The notes: generated from the letters alone by a model not told the origin. Positions 45,724 to 58,984 are shown, counted from the stretch's first letter. The stretch: 64,000 nucleotides of DNA from Paratinospora sagittata (GCA_035771175.1 CM069612.1:26332987-26396986), one strand, 5' to 3'. Numbers and translations: made by a program.

Positions 45724-48700
45724 ATGATGCTGATTTTTTTTGGAATAATCTCTCTGGTTTTTGTGATTTTGTGTGCTTGGAAAGCTTTGATTTGGGTATG
45801 GTGGAAGCCCATGAAGCTGGAGATGTTTCTGAAGGAGCAAGGCATCAACAGCCCTCCGTACAGATTTCTATATGGAAACCTGAAAGAAGAAGCTGCTTCT
45901 TCAAGGAAAGCTCAAGCCAAGCCCATGGAGCTTTCTCACTCTGTTGTTCCAAGAGTTCTTCCATACCTTCACCAAACAGTTAAGAAATATGGTATAATTA
46001 CAAATTAATTCTCTTATTTCATTATATTCAAGCATATATGATCAGTTCTTAATTTTCCTTTTATTTAAGATTTGGGTTTTCTTTATTTTTAATTGTAATT
46101 GAGTTGTGATCAATTTGTTGCTTGTAAAATGCAGGTAATTTGTCAATTTTTTGGAATGGAATAACCCCAAGGATAATTGTTAAAGACCCAGAACTTATAA
46201 GGGATATTTTGTTGAACAAGTTTGGTTGTTTTTCAAAGATAAGACCAAATCCACTTGTCAAGTTGCTAATTTCTGGGATTACAACTTATGACGTTGAAAA
46301 GTGGGAAAAGCACAGAAAAATCATCAATCCAGCCTTCCATCTAGAAAAGTTGAAGGTGCTGTTCTATTCTAATTCATGCCTGTTTTTCTTCTCCAATTTA
46401 TTCAATACAAGAATAACACATAAAAGTTTTCATTAGTGTTAGTACAACAAAACCAAGTTCTATATTATTTACTAACTAGTATAAGCATGTATATATGCTG
46501 TATGTGCCCTGCTTCCTCTGTATCACTCTCATATTCATATAAATTTTACTTTAGAATAGAAGCTACTACTTGAATGCTTGACATATATAGTTATATAATC
46601 TAAGGGAGCTTACAATATGTATTTACAGTATAATCTAAGGGAACATATGTACTTACAATTTGTGTAAAAACAAGCTCACCATGAGTTGCTATTGTAGATG
46701 ATGTTACCTGCATTTTATATTAGTTGCAACCAGTTGATTAGCAAATGGGAAAAGCTAGTTTCAAGCGGCCCGTGCGAATTAGATGTGACACCTGAGTTTA
46801 AAGAGCTAAGTTCTGACGTCATTTCTCGAACTGCATTTGGTAGTAACTACGAGGAAGGCCGGCGAATATTCCAGCTTCAAACCGAGCAAGCTAAGCTTGT
46901 AAGCCAGGTCTTTCGGTCTGTTTACATCCCTGGTTTCAGGTATTTATCTCTTTGTTATTCTAGCTACGACAAGTCCAGCTTTTAGATGAATTGGTCATTG
47001 GAGTCCTCGCATTACAAAGTTTTCCACAGTCCATACTAATAATATTGATTCGCCTTTACAGATATTTACCTACAAAAAGGAACAAAAGAATGAAGGAGAT
47101 TGAACGAGAAACAAGAGATATATTAAAGAATATGATAGAAAAGAGGGAGAAAGGTGTAAAAATAGGAGAAGTTCAAAATGATGATTTGTTGAGCCTTTTA
47201 ATAGATTCTAATTTTAAAGAAGTTCGAGAGCATGGAAACTCCGAAAATGTTGGAATGAGCATCGAAGAGATAATAGCAGAGTGCAAGCTTTTCTACTTTG
47301 CAGGACAGGAAACAACGTATTCTTTACTAGTGTGGACGATGGTCGTGTTGAGTATGCATCAAGAGTGGCAAGAACGAGCAAGAGAAGAGGCCTTACAAGC
47401 CTTTGGGAGAAGTAAACCAGACTTTGATGCATTAAACCAACTAAAAATTGTGAGTTCTTTCTCCCTTTTATATTTCTCCATGAACAATGCTAGCTGGAGT
47501 GACACACAGTATTAACACTAGTCATATAACACAGATCATTGAATGCAAATCGTTTGCGCTATATGTGTGCAATCACGGCATGTCATGATTTAGGTTGCTT
47601 TTTTTTTTTGTTGTTGAGAAGAAACAAGTATGTGATATATAATAATAATAATAATAAAGGATAACAACTAATGCAGAGTACAAGTCATACTAAGCCGAAA
47701 TTCAGAAAAAACAGCCAATTGGCTGACCTAATTACACTATACAAGAATGCCAATTTCTATAACAATTGCTAACAAAAAAGGCCCCCAAAAACTTTTGAGG
47801 AAGCAACCCAGGCTGCTGCATTTAGCAAGAAAAACAGCCAATTGTTGTAACATGTTCTTGTTACATAAATATGACTAGTTTTTATTTGCAGAAAGGAAAA
47901 TGCTAAAGTGATATCTGAAGTGTATACCCATCCCGCAGCTTGTAGACATTCTTCCTTGTAGACATCCTTCCTCGCATTCTGAAAGATTTTCCTATTCCTC
48001 TCAAGCCACACCGCCCAAAATGAGGCTAATGATGCAATGGGGCAAATCTCAACTACTCCTTCAGATTGTGAAGTGAGACGAGCTTGTGAAACACCCTCCT
48101 CCTCCAAGGACGGAGGTCTTGCGAAAGCCCCTGCACACCAAATAGCCTCTAGTAAAACTTAATACAAACACATATTCACATCGATCCCAAGACTATAACT
48201 TGCATGATTTCACACATACAACAAAGCAAGTGTTGAAATCTTAAAGTAAGGAGAGAATTTGCGAGAAGCCATTGCACTGAAAACCTGCAGATCTTTTGCT
48301 CCCTTTAGCCTTTAAAAAATTACTGAGTGTATTTCTTAACAGGTACAAAATCTCCTATTAAATTATTAGACATTGCTTGATAAACATTATAGCTGATAAG
48401 TAAGGTCTAACTATGTATATTAAGCAAATATTAACACTCTTCTTCATGTGTATGATGACATAATTTGTAAAAGGAGAAAGAATGAAAGACATAATTGATA
48501 AATGAGAGAAACAATTGTTAGGAGATTTGAACATAGGACATCCATAATAACAAACTTTAGCCAAAGCCTAAAGACTTTCTTTTTTTCTTTTGTATTTGAG
48601 AGTAGAGTACCAGTAACCCTAAAGACATTTGTTTGCTTCAACAAAGCAACATGTTAGAAACAAAAAAAAAGCAACATATTGGTAGTACTATATATGGTAA

Positions 48701-49269
48701 AGTTGGGGCTAAACGTTTAAGCCTTTCTTTAACTCCTTTTTCTCATTAAAAGTAAAGAGGTTTTTTTTTTTATATAGTAACTTTCTAACTGCTAAATTAA
48801 TTGGTCATATGTTTCTCATTTAACACAAAAATGTTGCTTGTAGGTAAATATGATTCTCTATGAAGTTCTGAGATTATACCCTCCTTTTGCCATGCTTACC
48901 CGATATATAAGTAAAAAGATAAAAGTAGGCGAAGTCACTCTACCACCAGGAATACAAATTGGATTGCCAGTACTTCTTGTTCATCATGATCGTGATCTTT
49001 GGGGTGAAGATGTTGAAGAGTTTAATGCAGAGAGATTCAAAGAAGGTGTTGCAAAAGCTACAAAGAATCAACTCTCATTCTTCCCATTCAGTTGGGGCCC
49101 AAGAATATGTATTGGCCAAAACTTTGCTATGTTAGAAGCAAAGATAGCTTTAGTCATGATACTTCAACATTTCTCTTTTAAGCTTTCAACCACTTATATC
49201 CATGCTCCTTATACTGTTGTAACTCTTCAACCTCTGCATGGTGCTCAAATCATCTTAGAAAAACTTTAA
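45724..49269 (+). CDS. CYP72A: Cytochrome P450, CYP72A subfamily (gene F)
   Basis: Exons: 45724-45991, 46135-46355, 46698-46939, 47062-47449, 48844-49269; 514 aa, no stops, all GT-AG. An ER-anchored mono-oxygenase by family; substrate unknown. Seen: N-terminal anchor [20 protein letters not shown], basic-aromatic WWKPMK, helix C Trp in [10 protein letters not shown]-helix AGQETT at about 324-329 followed by Tyr (others have Ser), EVLR for ExxR, NAERF in place of PERF, heme loop [10 protein letters not shown] with Cys462. Exon 4 is one codon shorter than in B, C and E. Intron 4 (1.4 kb) contains a LINE relic on the minus strand. The 5' leader is nearly the same as gene E's, so E and F are a tandem pair. 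Confidence 0.92.
47600..48110 (-). mobile_element. LINE ORF2 3' relic in intron 4 of gene F
   Basis: A poly-T run at about 47601-47611 is the poly-A tail of a minus-strand element. Upstream on that strand is a 112-codon frame (48107-47769) with [18 protein letters not shown], the C-terminal signature of plant L1 ORF2 proteins, and [15 protein letters not shown] near the end. Only the last few hundred bases of the element remain. Its tail shares the word GAAACAAGTATG with the relic at 50250-51360, so they belong to one family. Confidence 0.75.
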
Positions 49270-50249
49270 TATATATACATTCAATAGATCAATATCTAAT
49301 ATTGATGTAGGACATAAAATAATATTTAGAAAAGTTTTAAATTTTAAATTTTTAATTTTTTTTATATTTTTAGTCAAGTTTTTATTCTTAAAATTTTTGG
49401 TATTTTAGTGGTACTTTAAGTAGTTTGTAAATTCGTTTTAGTTATCTAATGCAAAGAGAAAGAGTCTAAAAGTATCAAATAGAGTTGTAATAACTTTAAA
49501 ATATTTTTATATTGTTATAGATAACTTAGAAAATTTATTTGTAAGTGTTTTAAAAAGTTTTTAAATTATTTTAATAGAGTTATTTATATAAAGAGTTCTA
49601 AATTCAAGTTTAAGCACTACAATTAATTTTATCATCAATTATTATTTTATTTACAGGTAAATTTTGTTTCTTACTTTTTTATTTTTTACTTTTTCCTTGA
49701 ATCTATTGATTTAATTATACTTTTGCTACGTTAAATTTAATATAGTAATTTGTTTTTTTTTTGTTCATTTATATTATTATATGTACTTGTAGTGGTTACA
49801 TGAATATACATATTCAATTGACCGAGAGATTGGAAGCTTTTTGTTGTAATGTCTCTTTCTTAGCTGTACTTTCATGACTTTTGGTCCTCCTTTAAATCTA
49901 TATGAAGAAATATTTTTATGGTTCCAAATATATGCCGTAAAGGATATGGATAGATGTGGTGTGTTATAAGTGGATAGATGTGGTGTGTTATAAGTGACGT
50001 GTGTTTTGAGTGATGAATATATATTTTTTTTTGATATAGTGAAATGATTTATTGTCGTGCGGGTATATTTTTAAGTATATATTTTAAATTATTTTCACAT
50101 TTTTCAATTGTTTCATGAGAGCTGCGCAAGTATATATTTTAAATTATTTTCGCATTTCTCAATTGTTTCATGAGAGCTGCGCATGCCAATCACGAGCGTG
50201 CATGCTAACGCCAACAATATTCATATTTTGGAGTCACGAATTTACACCC
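49270..50249. other. Non-coding interval downstream of gene F
   Basis: AT-rich, no gene. It includes small direct repeats: GGATAGATGTGGTGTGTTATAA twice in tandem near 49948-49993, and a duplicated TATATTTTAAATTATTTTC...TTTCATGAGAGCTGCGCA block near 50077-50182. Confidence 0.65.
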
Positions 50250-51360
50250 ATTTTTTTTTACAAAGAAACAAGTATGATTATATTTCTATATCAAAAGTAT
50301 AATAGAGTATTTACAGCAGAAATGCAAATACGTTTCCCGACTCCAAAATCACCACAACCAAACAAGAAGAATAATCCCCAATCTTACACCATGCTACAAT
50401 AATAACCTAAGACAATATTACTGCAAAAACTTATTCTATCCTCAAGACCACCCAATCATGCATCCATTAAGCATGCCCCTCTATCCCTAAACCAATCCCA
50501 GCTCGAAAAGCCTCCTGCATGTTTTGAGGATACTACCCAACTAGTAGCAGCCAACAGAACATCATCCCACAAACCCATCTGGCTCTTGGCCAGATTTTGA
50601 CTAATTCTTCTATATCTCTCGAGCCAAATACCCCATAACGTGGCACACGAAATAATTCTCCCAATTTCTGCTAGTCTTCTAGTTTGTATGGTAGGTAGAG
50701 AAAAGCACTCCGTAATATAAGAAAGGCACAAGAAAGAAACCGTTACCCCAAACATCACGCCACACATCCTCTGAAAATCTAAACATAAGGCCATTACCAA
50801 CTCTAGGAGAGATTTGAGGGGAGAAGATAGGGGTAATGGAAGAGATGAATTTCTAAGGACTCCTATAAGTGATGAGGTTTGAGGTTCCGGTAGACCAACC
50901 CATCTGTGTCGAACCATGGATACTGTAGACCACACGAGACCAAAGAGAATGTCGTTCATTTGCAAGTCTCCATAGCCACTTGGAAGCAAGTACTACATTT
51001 CTTAGTTCAATATTCCCAATCCCAAGCTCACCCATGAAAATGGGTAGGTGAACCACTTTCCAATTAACCAAATGACAATTTCCTTCATTATTAACATCTT
51101 TCCACAAAAAAGCCCTCGTTCTTCTCGACTTCCTTGGCAATGCATTTGGGCAACTTGAAAATTGACATGAAATTATATGGGGAGAGCCGATAAAACTAAT
51201 CTAATGAGTGTCAGCCTTCCTCTCTTGGATAAGAAGCATCTCTTCCATCCATCTAACGGCCTTGACACCTCGTGAAGAACAGGAGCTCTCTCAATCTCAA
51301 GAGAAACACCCATAGCTCGAAGATATAAATGAAAAAATCCGCCCCCCCCCCAAAAAAAAA
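50250..51360 (-). mobile_element. Degraded L1-type LINE ORF2 C-terminal relic
   Basis: Read on the minus strand: GWKRCFLSKRGRLTLIRLVL, AFLWKDVNNEGNCHLVNWKV, MGELGIGNIELRNVVLASKW and LWSRVV, then a frame break, and ATLWGIWLERYRRISQN near the C terminus (ORFs 51397-51173, 51140-50853, 50989-50456). A poly-T run near 50250-50259 marks the 3' tail. Several frameshifts separate the blocks. The N-terminal endonuclease and RT core are missing. Confidence 0.85.
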
Positions 51361-51399
51361 AAACTATGAGCAAATACAATCCATTATCAATTAACAAAT

Positions 51400-52676
51400 A
51401 CCTCAGATGACTTAAACACCTTAAGTACTTCTACGTTATATAGTATACAAATTTAAAACTTTTGGTAAAAAAAAGAACATAAATAAAGAACACCCAAAAT
51501 AAAACTAGAACTAAAACTGTGTCAGCTGCTCAAACTCTATTATATAGACTTTCCAACCACAAAATTTATTAACTATGACTAACAATGATTCCTTAATCTA
51601 ATATGACTACACTAACATGGTTTTTCCTTATTCAAATATAACTAGATCATAAAACAATTATCCATATTTAGTAAGACCTAATTACTTTATAAATACATGT
51701 TCCATGTTATTATCCAACATTTAGCATTTAATTAACAACCATCGAACTGAAACTTGTGAATGAAAAGTGGACAAAGGCATATGGTTTTGTGATATTTTTT
51801 TCAATCTTCTTTACAATATTTTTAAAATTGCTAAAATCAAAATCCAAATTAAAAGTTATCACCATTTTAAGTTATAGATCGCTTACTTAATCGAATAAAT
51901 TAATTGATTAGTTAATAAGTATATCTAGTTTAGCGATTGAATGACTGGTCAATTGGTTAAAATTTAACATTTTAACTTTAAATGATCATATTTTATCCGA
52001 ATTTCAATTTTAACGATTCAAAAGGTATTGAAAACGAAAAGAGAAAAGATCTACATAACTGAGTACCTCTGTAAATTTGTAGTTATTGATTTCTCAATTC
52101 GATGGCTGTTAAAGAATAAATTTATCCTGTAAACATTACGTAGCATTCAACGACTAATGGATTGAGGAATCGATGATAAAAAAAGTCATCGAAGGTATTA
52201 CATTGTATAAATCTTTCCTTTATCTTCTCAACGTCTTTCAAATTTGAATAAAAAAAATTTATCATCATTTAAAGTTTAAAGATCAAGTTTACAAATAATT
52301 TTTTTTAACCAATTTGTAAACTTTTTTATCTACCAATGAATTGTCCAGTCAGTAATTGACATATAAATTTAAATAATCGTGACTTTTTTATTTGAACTCC
52401 AATTTGAGTTATTTATAAGGTGTTGAAAATCCTTAAAATCTGATAACTGTTAAATGCTAAATATACTTAAAAAAATTTATCTATGAAACTGTATTGGGAA
52501 CCCATTATCTAAACCCGAATGAACCACTCACTCAAGTTAGGGAGTGTCAGGCCCCACAACCACAGCTCAAAAAGGCCCAAAAAATCATGAAAATGAATAT
52601 TAACACATTCTTCCTTTAAATGCCTCCTTCTTCACTCTACAGATCATCACAGATCTGCGTGCAACTTGGGCGATAT
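51400..52676. other. Non-coding interval upstream of pseudogene G
   Basis: AT-rich, no gene. Its main content is the repeat at 51835-52470. A leader-like stretch with CTTCTTCACTCTACAGATCATC lies just before the pseudogene G start. Confidence 0.55.
51835..52470 (+). repeat. Dispersed repeat upstream of pseudogene G (related to 59645-60042)
   Basis: It shares ordered blocks with 59645-60042 in the same orientation: AAGTTATAGATC, TTAATAAGTATAT, CAATTGGTTAAAATTTAAC, GATTCAAAAGGT, AAAAGATCTACA, GAGTACCTCT and AACTGTTAAATGCTAA. The interior also resembles the modules of the long-TIR element at 44323-45530. No coding capacity. Confidence 0.7.
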
Positions 52677-55600
52677 GGTGAACTTTTTCACTTCAATTTC
52701 GCTTGTGATATTTTTGGGTTGTGTTTTGAGTTTGTGGGTATGGAAAGTGTGTTTGGATATGGTGGAAACCCAGAAAGCTTGAAAAGTTATTAAGAGAACA
52801 AGGACTCAAGGGTAACCCCCTAAGTTTCTCTATGGAGATTCAAAGGAATTCCAAAGCGTAACGAAGAAAGCACGATCCAAGCCCATCGAGCTTACCCACA
52901 GAATCATACCACGTGTTAGTCCGTTTGTTTTACAAACAGTTGAGAGATACGGTACGCCTCTTATTATTTATTTATTGATTATTTTCCTTTGTCTTTTTTC
53001 TTTTTTTTTCGTGTTCTTGGTTAAATTGATCGATTCCATTATAATTTAAGAAACCCCAAGAAAATTCATATGTATATATATTCATTTACAGAATAACAAA
53101 TGGGAATTTTTTTTTTCTATACATCTTTATTTTTTTTATTTTTTTTTCTATTCATCTTTTTTTAAAATTTTTTTTTTCCATCTAGTCTTTATTAGTTATT
53201 TCCCAAATTTTATGACTTTTTATTCTCAAAAACATTTTTATGACTAGGGGCATTGACGAGTTCTGTTTAGATTGTTTTAATGTTCAAACTTAACCCAAAT
53301 CGAATATGATCGGGTTTGGTTCGATTTAACTTGATCAGCTTATTTTAAATTACCGACCCATTACCAACCCATGAACCAAATCGAATCAAACCTAATTAGT
53401 TTAGTTGGGTTTGGGTTGATCAAATTTTTTTTTAAACTTTTTTAATACATATTTAAAAAATTTGAAAATAGTCTTTACTATATAAGATGAATATTTTTTT
53501 TTATGAGAATGTTTATATCATAAAAAAAAATATTAATACTTCATTTTTAGAATTAGTTTGGTTCGATTTAGATCGGCTTTCAAAACCACAAATCACAATT
53601 TGAACTAAACCTATCGAATTACATTTTTTTCAAACCGAATTCATTAAAAACTAAACCAAATCGAATTAAATACTCCGGTTTGATATGGTTTCACGGTTTG
53701 AATCAATCTATTAACACCCCTATTTATAACTTACGATGTTGGTAGCTTTCTTTCAAAAGAAAAAGAAATTAGTGATTTCTTAAGAAAAAATTAAATTATA
53801 GTGTTTAACCACTAAAAGAGCAAAGAGCCCTTTTTGTTAGGGTTTATTTTTTTTTCATCCTAATTTTCCTTTTCTGAGAGAAAATCAAATGAATTTGAAG
53901 GGAATGAGCTTCTTTTAAATATTTTGTATCTAACAAAACACCCACGAGAAATTTCTCAAGAAGATTTTCTTGAGATAATTATTTAAACAAAATTTTCTCA
54001 AAAAAAAAAAAAAACAATAATTTCTGAGCTGCCCAAACACACTCCAAATACATGCAAAATCTGATGACCCATTTCTGATACTCATGAGATTTGGTTGCTT
54101 TGTAGAGGAAGCTAATTTTTTTTCAACAATTGAAGCCTGAAAAATAATGAATTAGATTAATGATTGAGAATTTGTATTTGCATATGCAGGGCCATTGTCT
54201 TATACTTGGTTTGGAGTAACTCCAAGAGTGAATATTATAGAACCAGAGCTCATGAGAGATGTCTTAACTAACAAGTTTGGCCATTTCTTCAATATTGAGC
54301 CAAACCCACTTACCAAGTCAATAATACAGGGATTAGTAGGCCATGAAGGAGAAAAATGGGCCAAACATAGAAGGATTATCAACCCTGCCTTCCATCTTGA
54401 GAAGCTCAAGGTTTATCATCTCTACCATATTCTTTAATTTATTCAAACAGATCCGATAACACATCTAAAAACTACATGAAATTCATAATTCTATATTTGA
54501 GTTATATCATGGAAATCAGGGAAAGCTTTATACGCGCACACACGTATATAAATCTGATTGATGATTCTTATAAGTAATCCCTTTATTGTTGGATATGCTG
54601 GTTGTAGATGATGGTGCCTGCAATGTATGCGAGTTGTGCCGAGTTAATTAACAAATGGGAGAAATTGGTCTTGAATGGATCATGTGAATTGGATGTATGG
54701 CCTGAATTCCGATACTTAGCTGGAGATGTCATATCCAGAACTGCATTTGGTAGTTGCTATGAAGAAGGTCGACGAATATTCAAACTTCAAACTGAGCAAG
54801 CTGAGCTTGTTAGCCAACTTTTTCAAACCATATACTTCCCAGGTTACAGGTACCAGAAAGATCTAACTTCTACATCTACTTCGTGGGTCTTGAACGTTGA
54901 AAGTGAGAGTTGATTAATTTGCAACATTTTTTTGTTAATTCTATAGGTTTTTGCCCACAAAAAGGAACAGAAGAATCAAAGAAATTGACAGAGAAGTTGA
55001 CTATACTAACTGATATGATAAATAAGAGGGAGAATGCCGATGGAGAAGCCCACAATGATGACTTGCTAGTCTTGTTATTGGATTCTAATTCTAAACAAAT
55101 TCAAGAGCAAGACAACTCAAAGAGTTTTGGTATGACGATCGAAGAGATCATAGAAGAATGCAAGCTATTCTACCTTGAAGGACAGGAAACTACTGCAACT
55201 TTACTTGCATGGACAGTGATTTTATTAGGTATGCATCAAGAATGGCAAGCTCGTGTAAGAGAAGAGGTTCTACAGGTATTTGGAGAAAGTAAACCAAATT
55301 TTGAAGAACTACACCACTTAAGAATTGTAAGTCTCTTGCCTGTTTATCCCTCAAGTATTATTTATTTGTGTTAGAAACCATTTGACCTAATAGTTATAGT
55401 TGTTAGATAGCAGCTCAACTATTCATGTCACGTGAATATAAATATTAAAACTCATGACCTTCAGTGCATGATGGCATGTGGACTAAATTTATAATGGAGA
55501 GGAAGACATGATTGATAAATGAGAGAAATAAGAAAATGTTTATAAGGAAGTTTGAACACAGGACCTCTAGAATAAGAAGGCTCTAATAACATGTTGAAAA

Positions 55601-57916
55601 GAAGTTAGGCCTAAAAGCTAAGAAGTTTTTAACAATTTGCTCACTTACGTAGATTGTGAATTCTTACAAAATTCATTACTCTTCGATACAGGTGACTATG
55701 ATTTTGTACGAGGTTCTTCGACTATACCCACCTATTTTAGGGATTACAAGATATAATTGCAAGGAAACTGTAACACCCTGTAGTTTTAATTAAATACATA
55801 CGTTGAAGTATGCATATATCAAAATGTATAATACACGTATAAGTACCTTTAAAGTCATGTAATGAACTTGAAACTGTCAAAAGTGAGTTAGAACGTGATT
55901 TAAATAGAAATCGATTGATAACACGTGTATGCCTCAAGTAGATTGAGTGTATGAAGAAGAAGAACGAATGAAAAGATATAAAATAAAATAAAATAAAAAA
56001 CTGTTCATTTGCGGGTACTGTTCAAGAAACAATACTCTCGTGAACAATATCCGCATTGAAAAGCCGATGAAACGCCAGTTTAAGGCTATAGAATGGTAGA
56101 AGGCACTGTTGCGAGTTCATCGATGCTAATTTCATGATTTTTGGAGATCGTTTGACAATTAGTAAAAATTTACATCTTTCGAATGAATAGTGATGAAATG
56201 AACAGTGATGTGAATAATACTCTGATCATATCCAGTGAATAAAATAGAATTAGAATCCAATGAAACTCCGGTTTGAGATCATAGAATCGTAGAGAACTGA
56301 ATTCCGAACGTTTCGATGTTAAGAACATGATTTGTGGATATGACATGTTTTCATATGTATTTTCATGGGGAAATAACCCCATCTTAGCTGCTGAACCAGC
56401 TAGAAAATTTGAGTGTAGTAATAGTGTTTTGGTGAGTTGAAATGTTGATTCTCATGATAATCTATGGTTCATTTCAGTGTTTAAATTGAGAGCGTGCATG
56501 GATAAATGCTCTTGAGGAAGCAATTATGATGGACGTTTATTGTTGCTCGATTTGAGAGGATATATTGGCTTAGAAACCCTGTGTAACCACTGTGAGTATA
56601 GTTTTCTTGATTTGGTTCTTGTATGGCATTGTACGCATATAAAATGTTTGATTGTATGCATGTTATATTTATATATAATGCATTGAGTTTTATGAATCAT
56701 GCAAACTGATTTTAGCAATTGAAGTTTGTAATGATGTCATTTCGTTAGGAATTAGACCCGGATGAGGTTTTGCGAGTCCTCATTGTCAGTAGGCCTGTCC
56801 TAACAAGGGTTGCGATCTTTGAAATGACTGTGAATTGGGTAATGAGAGCCATACAAGGGTTAGACCCGCAATATTGTGTGCACGTATATTATTTTGATGA
56901 ATGGTGCATATGTGCTTTTGAAATGTTTTAAATCGATTTGATATGCCATGTTTCCTAAAATGCATGCGATTGTCATGTCAAGAACTATATTCACTGAGCT
57001 GTTGTTTGCTCACCTCATTTTTCTCACCATTTTAGGTACAAAAGCAAAAGGAAAAGGAAAACTTTGAGCGTAATCAGCACGTGACTAGGACGTAGCGTTG
57101 CTGATGTACGTATGTTTTAGAATACGTGGTTACATGTTTATATATTTTGATAGATATATAATTATCACACATCTTATATATGTAGTACCATCTAGAGGGG
57201 TTATTTTGGGAGAATAAGATATCAATAATTATTTTGGATTGTTAATATATGTGGCAATGATATATATATATATACTTGGACAATGGAATGTTTGATTAAC
57301 GAATGACAATGATGGTATTGTGGATTATGGTATACATGGATGGAATGAGTATATATATATATATATATATATATTTGTGATATATCAGGTTTTGTGAAAT
57401 GTCATTTTATGGGGACATGCTGCCGAAATTTTTGAAACTTTTGGGAAGGATTATGAGACTATGTGAAGGCTGACAGTATACTATCTACTGTATATGGGTA
57501 TGTACAGTGTATAGTATACTGTGTCGGTCATGACGTCAGACTATGTCAGGTGCGTCGTGATAGAAACGAAATTAGGAAAGATCACTCTGCTACTGGGAGT
57601 ACAAATTGCAATACCAACACTTTTAGTTCACCATGACCATGAATTGTGGGGAAAAGATGCTAAAGAATTTAATCCAGTGAGATTTTCTGAAGGAATTTCA
57701 AAGGCAACGAAGAATCATGTCTCATTCTTTCCATTTAGTTGGGGTCCCCGAATATGCATCGGTCATAACTTTACGATTATAGAGGCAAAGATGGCAATAA
57801 CCTTGATTCTGCGACATTTCTCTTTTGAGTTGTCACTTACCTATGCCTATGCTCCTTATAATGTTCTATTTATGCAACCCCAATATGGTGCTCAAATCAT
57901 CTTACATAAGCTTTAA
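52677..57916 (+). pseudogene. CYP72A-type P450 pseudogene (copy G)
   Basis: All five exons remain: 52677-52951, 54190-54410, 54608-54849, 54947-55326, and 55692-55768 plus 57568-57916. Exon 1 has a one-base loss near 52748-52752 and a second shift near 52812-52820 (GGTAACCCCC), so the frame from the ATG stops at about codon 35. Exon 4 is 11 bases shorter than in B, shifting the frame near 54998. Exon 5 is split by a 1.8-kb LTR. The I-helix reads EGQETT where the others have AGxxTT. The heme loop is still [10 protein letters not shown], but followed by His where others have Gln. ExxR (EVLR) is kept; PERF is PVRF. It is the most divergent copy, and is dead. Confidence 0.92.
55769..57562 (+). 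mobile_element. Solo LTR, 1794 bp, inside exon 5 of pseudogene G
   Basis: Starts TGTAACACCCTG, ends GTCGTGATA, flanked by the 5-bp duplication GAAAC (55764-55768 and 57563-57567). Removing it restores the order seen in the intact exon 5 of other copies. Its right end is TA, not CA, probably by mutation. It is related over most of its length to 61152-63240, sharing GTGTAACCACTGTGAGTATA, TATGGCATTGTACGCATATA and ACAAGGGTTAGACCCGC. It has no coding domain. Confidence 0.85.
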
Positions 57917-58335
57917 TGCTTTGAAAATCTCCTTTACTCTTATTTGCATTGAATCAAGAGTTGTTAAATCCAATAATGTGAGTATATTTCTTTGTGATCT
58001 AAGAATGGAATTAGCTAGAAGTAGACAAGGCCTTAATATTGCCTTTAATGTTGTAGTTGTTATTTAATCATGAAAGCTTTTTGATAATTTCTTCAAGTTA
58101 TCTTGGTAATCTCTAACTCTTTGTCGTCAGCTCTTAAATAGGACAACATATATTAAGAGTAACTTAGAAATTTGAAGCTTATTAAAATTAGATGTACTAA
58201 TTTTAAACCATATAGTCTTCTTTTTAATTAACCCATCCAGAAGAGAGGAGAAAGATCCAAGGATCTTGTACGCATTGTTCATGCCATCCTCCTATATATT
58301 TGTTGTTGAAGAGCAGCTATTTCATGAATAAAGTT
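57917..58335. other. Non-coding interval downstream of pseudogene G
   Basis: AT-rich 3' flank, no gene or clear repeat. Confidence 0.6.
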
Positions 58336-58814
58336 GTTACACCCCAATACAAAGCACACCGCAGTGTTTAGGACCCCCGGAATGTGATGGGTACCTCATA
58401 CAGAGCGTACCCCAGCCATAGTACCACATAATATTGTTATACCTCAATACACAGCCCGCACACAGCGTCTAGTATCCCCGAGGTTTTTTGTCCACAAAGG
58501 GGGCCTCCCCCCAAGTCGAACTCGCAACCTCCCCTTAAGGAGTTAGAATCCGCACTTGGAGTAACCACTGAACCATTGGCTTAGTGGTTACTCCAAGTGC
58601 GAATTCTAACTCCTTAAGGGGAGGTTGCGAGTTCGACTTGGGGAGAGGCCCCCTTTGTGGACAAAAAACCTCAAGGATACTAGGCGCTGTGTGCGGGTTG
58701 TGTATTGAGGTAGAACAATATTATGTGGTACTATGGCTTGGGTACGCTCTGTATGAGGTACCATCACATCCCGGGGGTACTAGACACTACGGTGTGTTGT
58801 GTACTGAGGTGTGA
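58336..58814. repeat. Head-to-head inverted pair of SINE-like repeats
   Basis: The right half (about 58577-58814) reads box A-like TGGCTTAGTGGTTACTCC, box B-like GCGAGTTCGACTTGGGG, then CAATATTATGTGGTA and a final GTGTGACAAAAAG. The left half (58336-58573) is its reverse complement. The arms meet at about 58574-58576 with almost no spacer, giving a near-perfect hairpin of about 240 bp per arm. Confidence 0.85.
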
Positions 58815-58984
58815 CAAAAAGACCTTGTGTATAGTGAATAATGACGTGAATAGTACTGTAATCATATCCAGTGAATAAAATGGAATTGAACTCCAGTGAA
58901 ACTCCGGTTTGAGATCATAGAATCGTAGAGAACTGAATTCCAGACGTTTCGTTGTTAAGAGCATGATTTTTGGATATGCTTTGA
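58815..58984 (+). repeat. Fragment of the pseudogene G-type LTR
   Basis: The sequence matches about 56199-56345 of the LTR in pseudogene G, including AACTCCGGTTTGAGATCATAGAATCGTAGA split here as a shared block and CCAGACGTTTCG. It sits between two inverted SINE-like clusters and has neither LTR end. Confidence 0.75.

Noticed and set aside
58577..58640. A true tRNA gene at the box A/box B motifs
   Set aside because: The stretch cannot form acceptor and anticodon stems as far as I can see, and it recurs as part of a 240-bp repeat.
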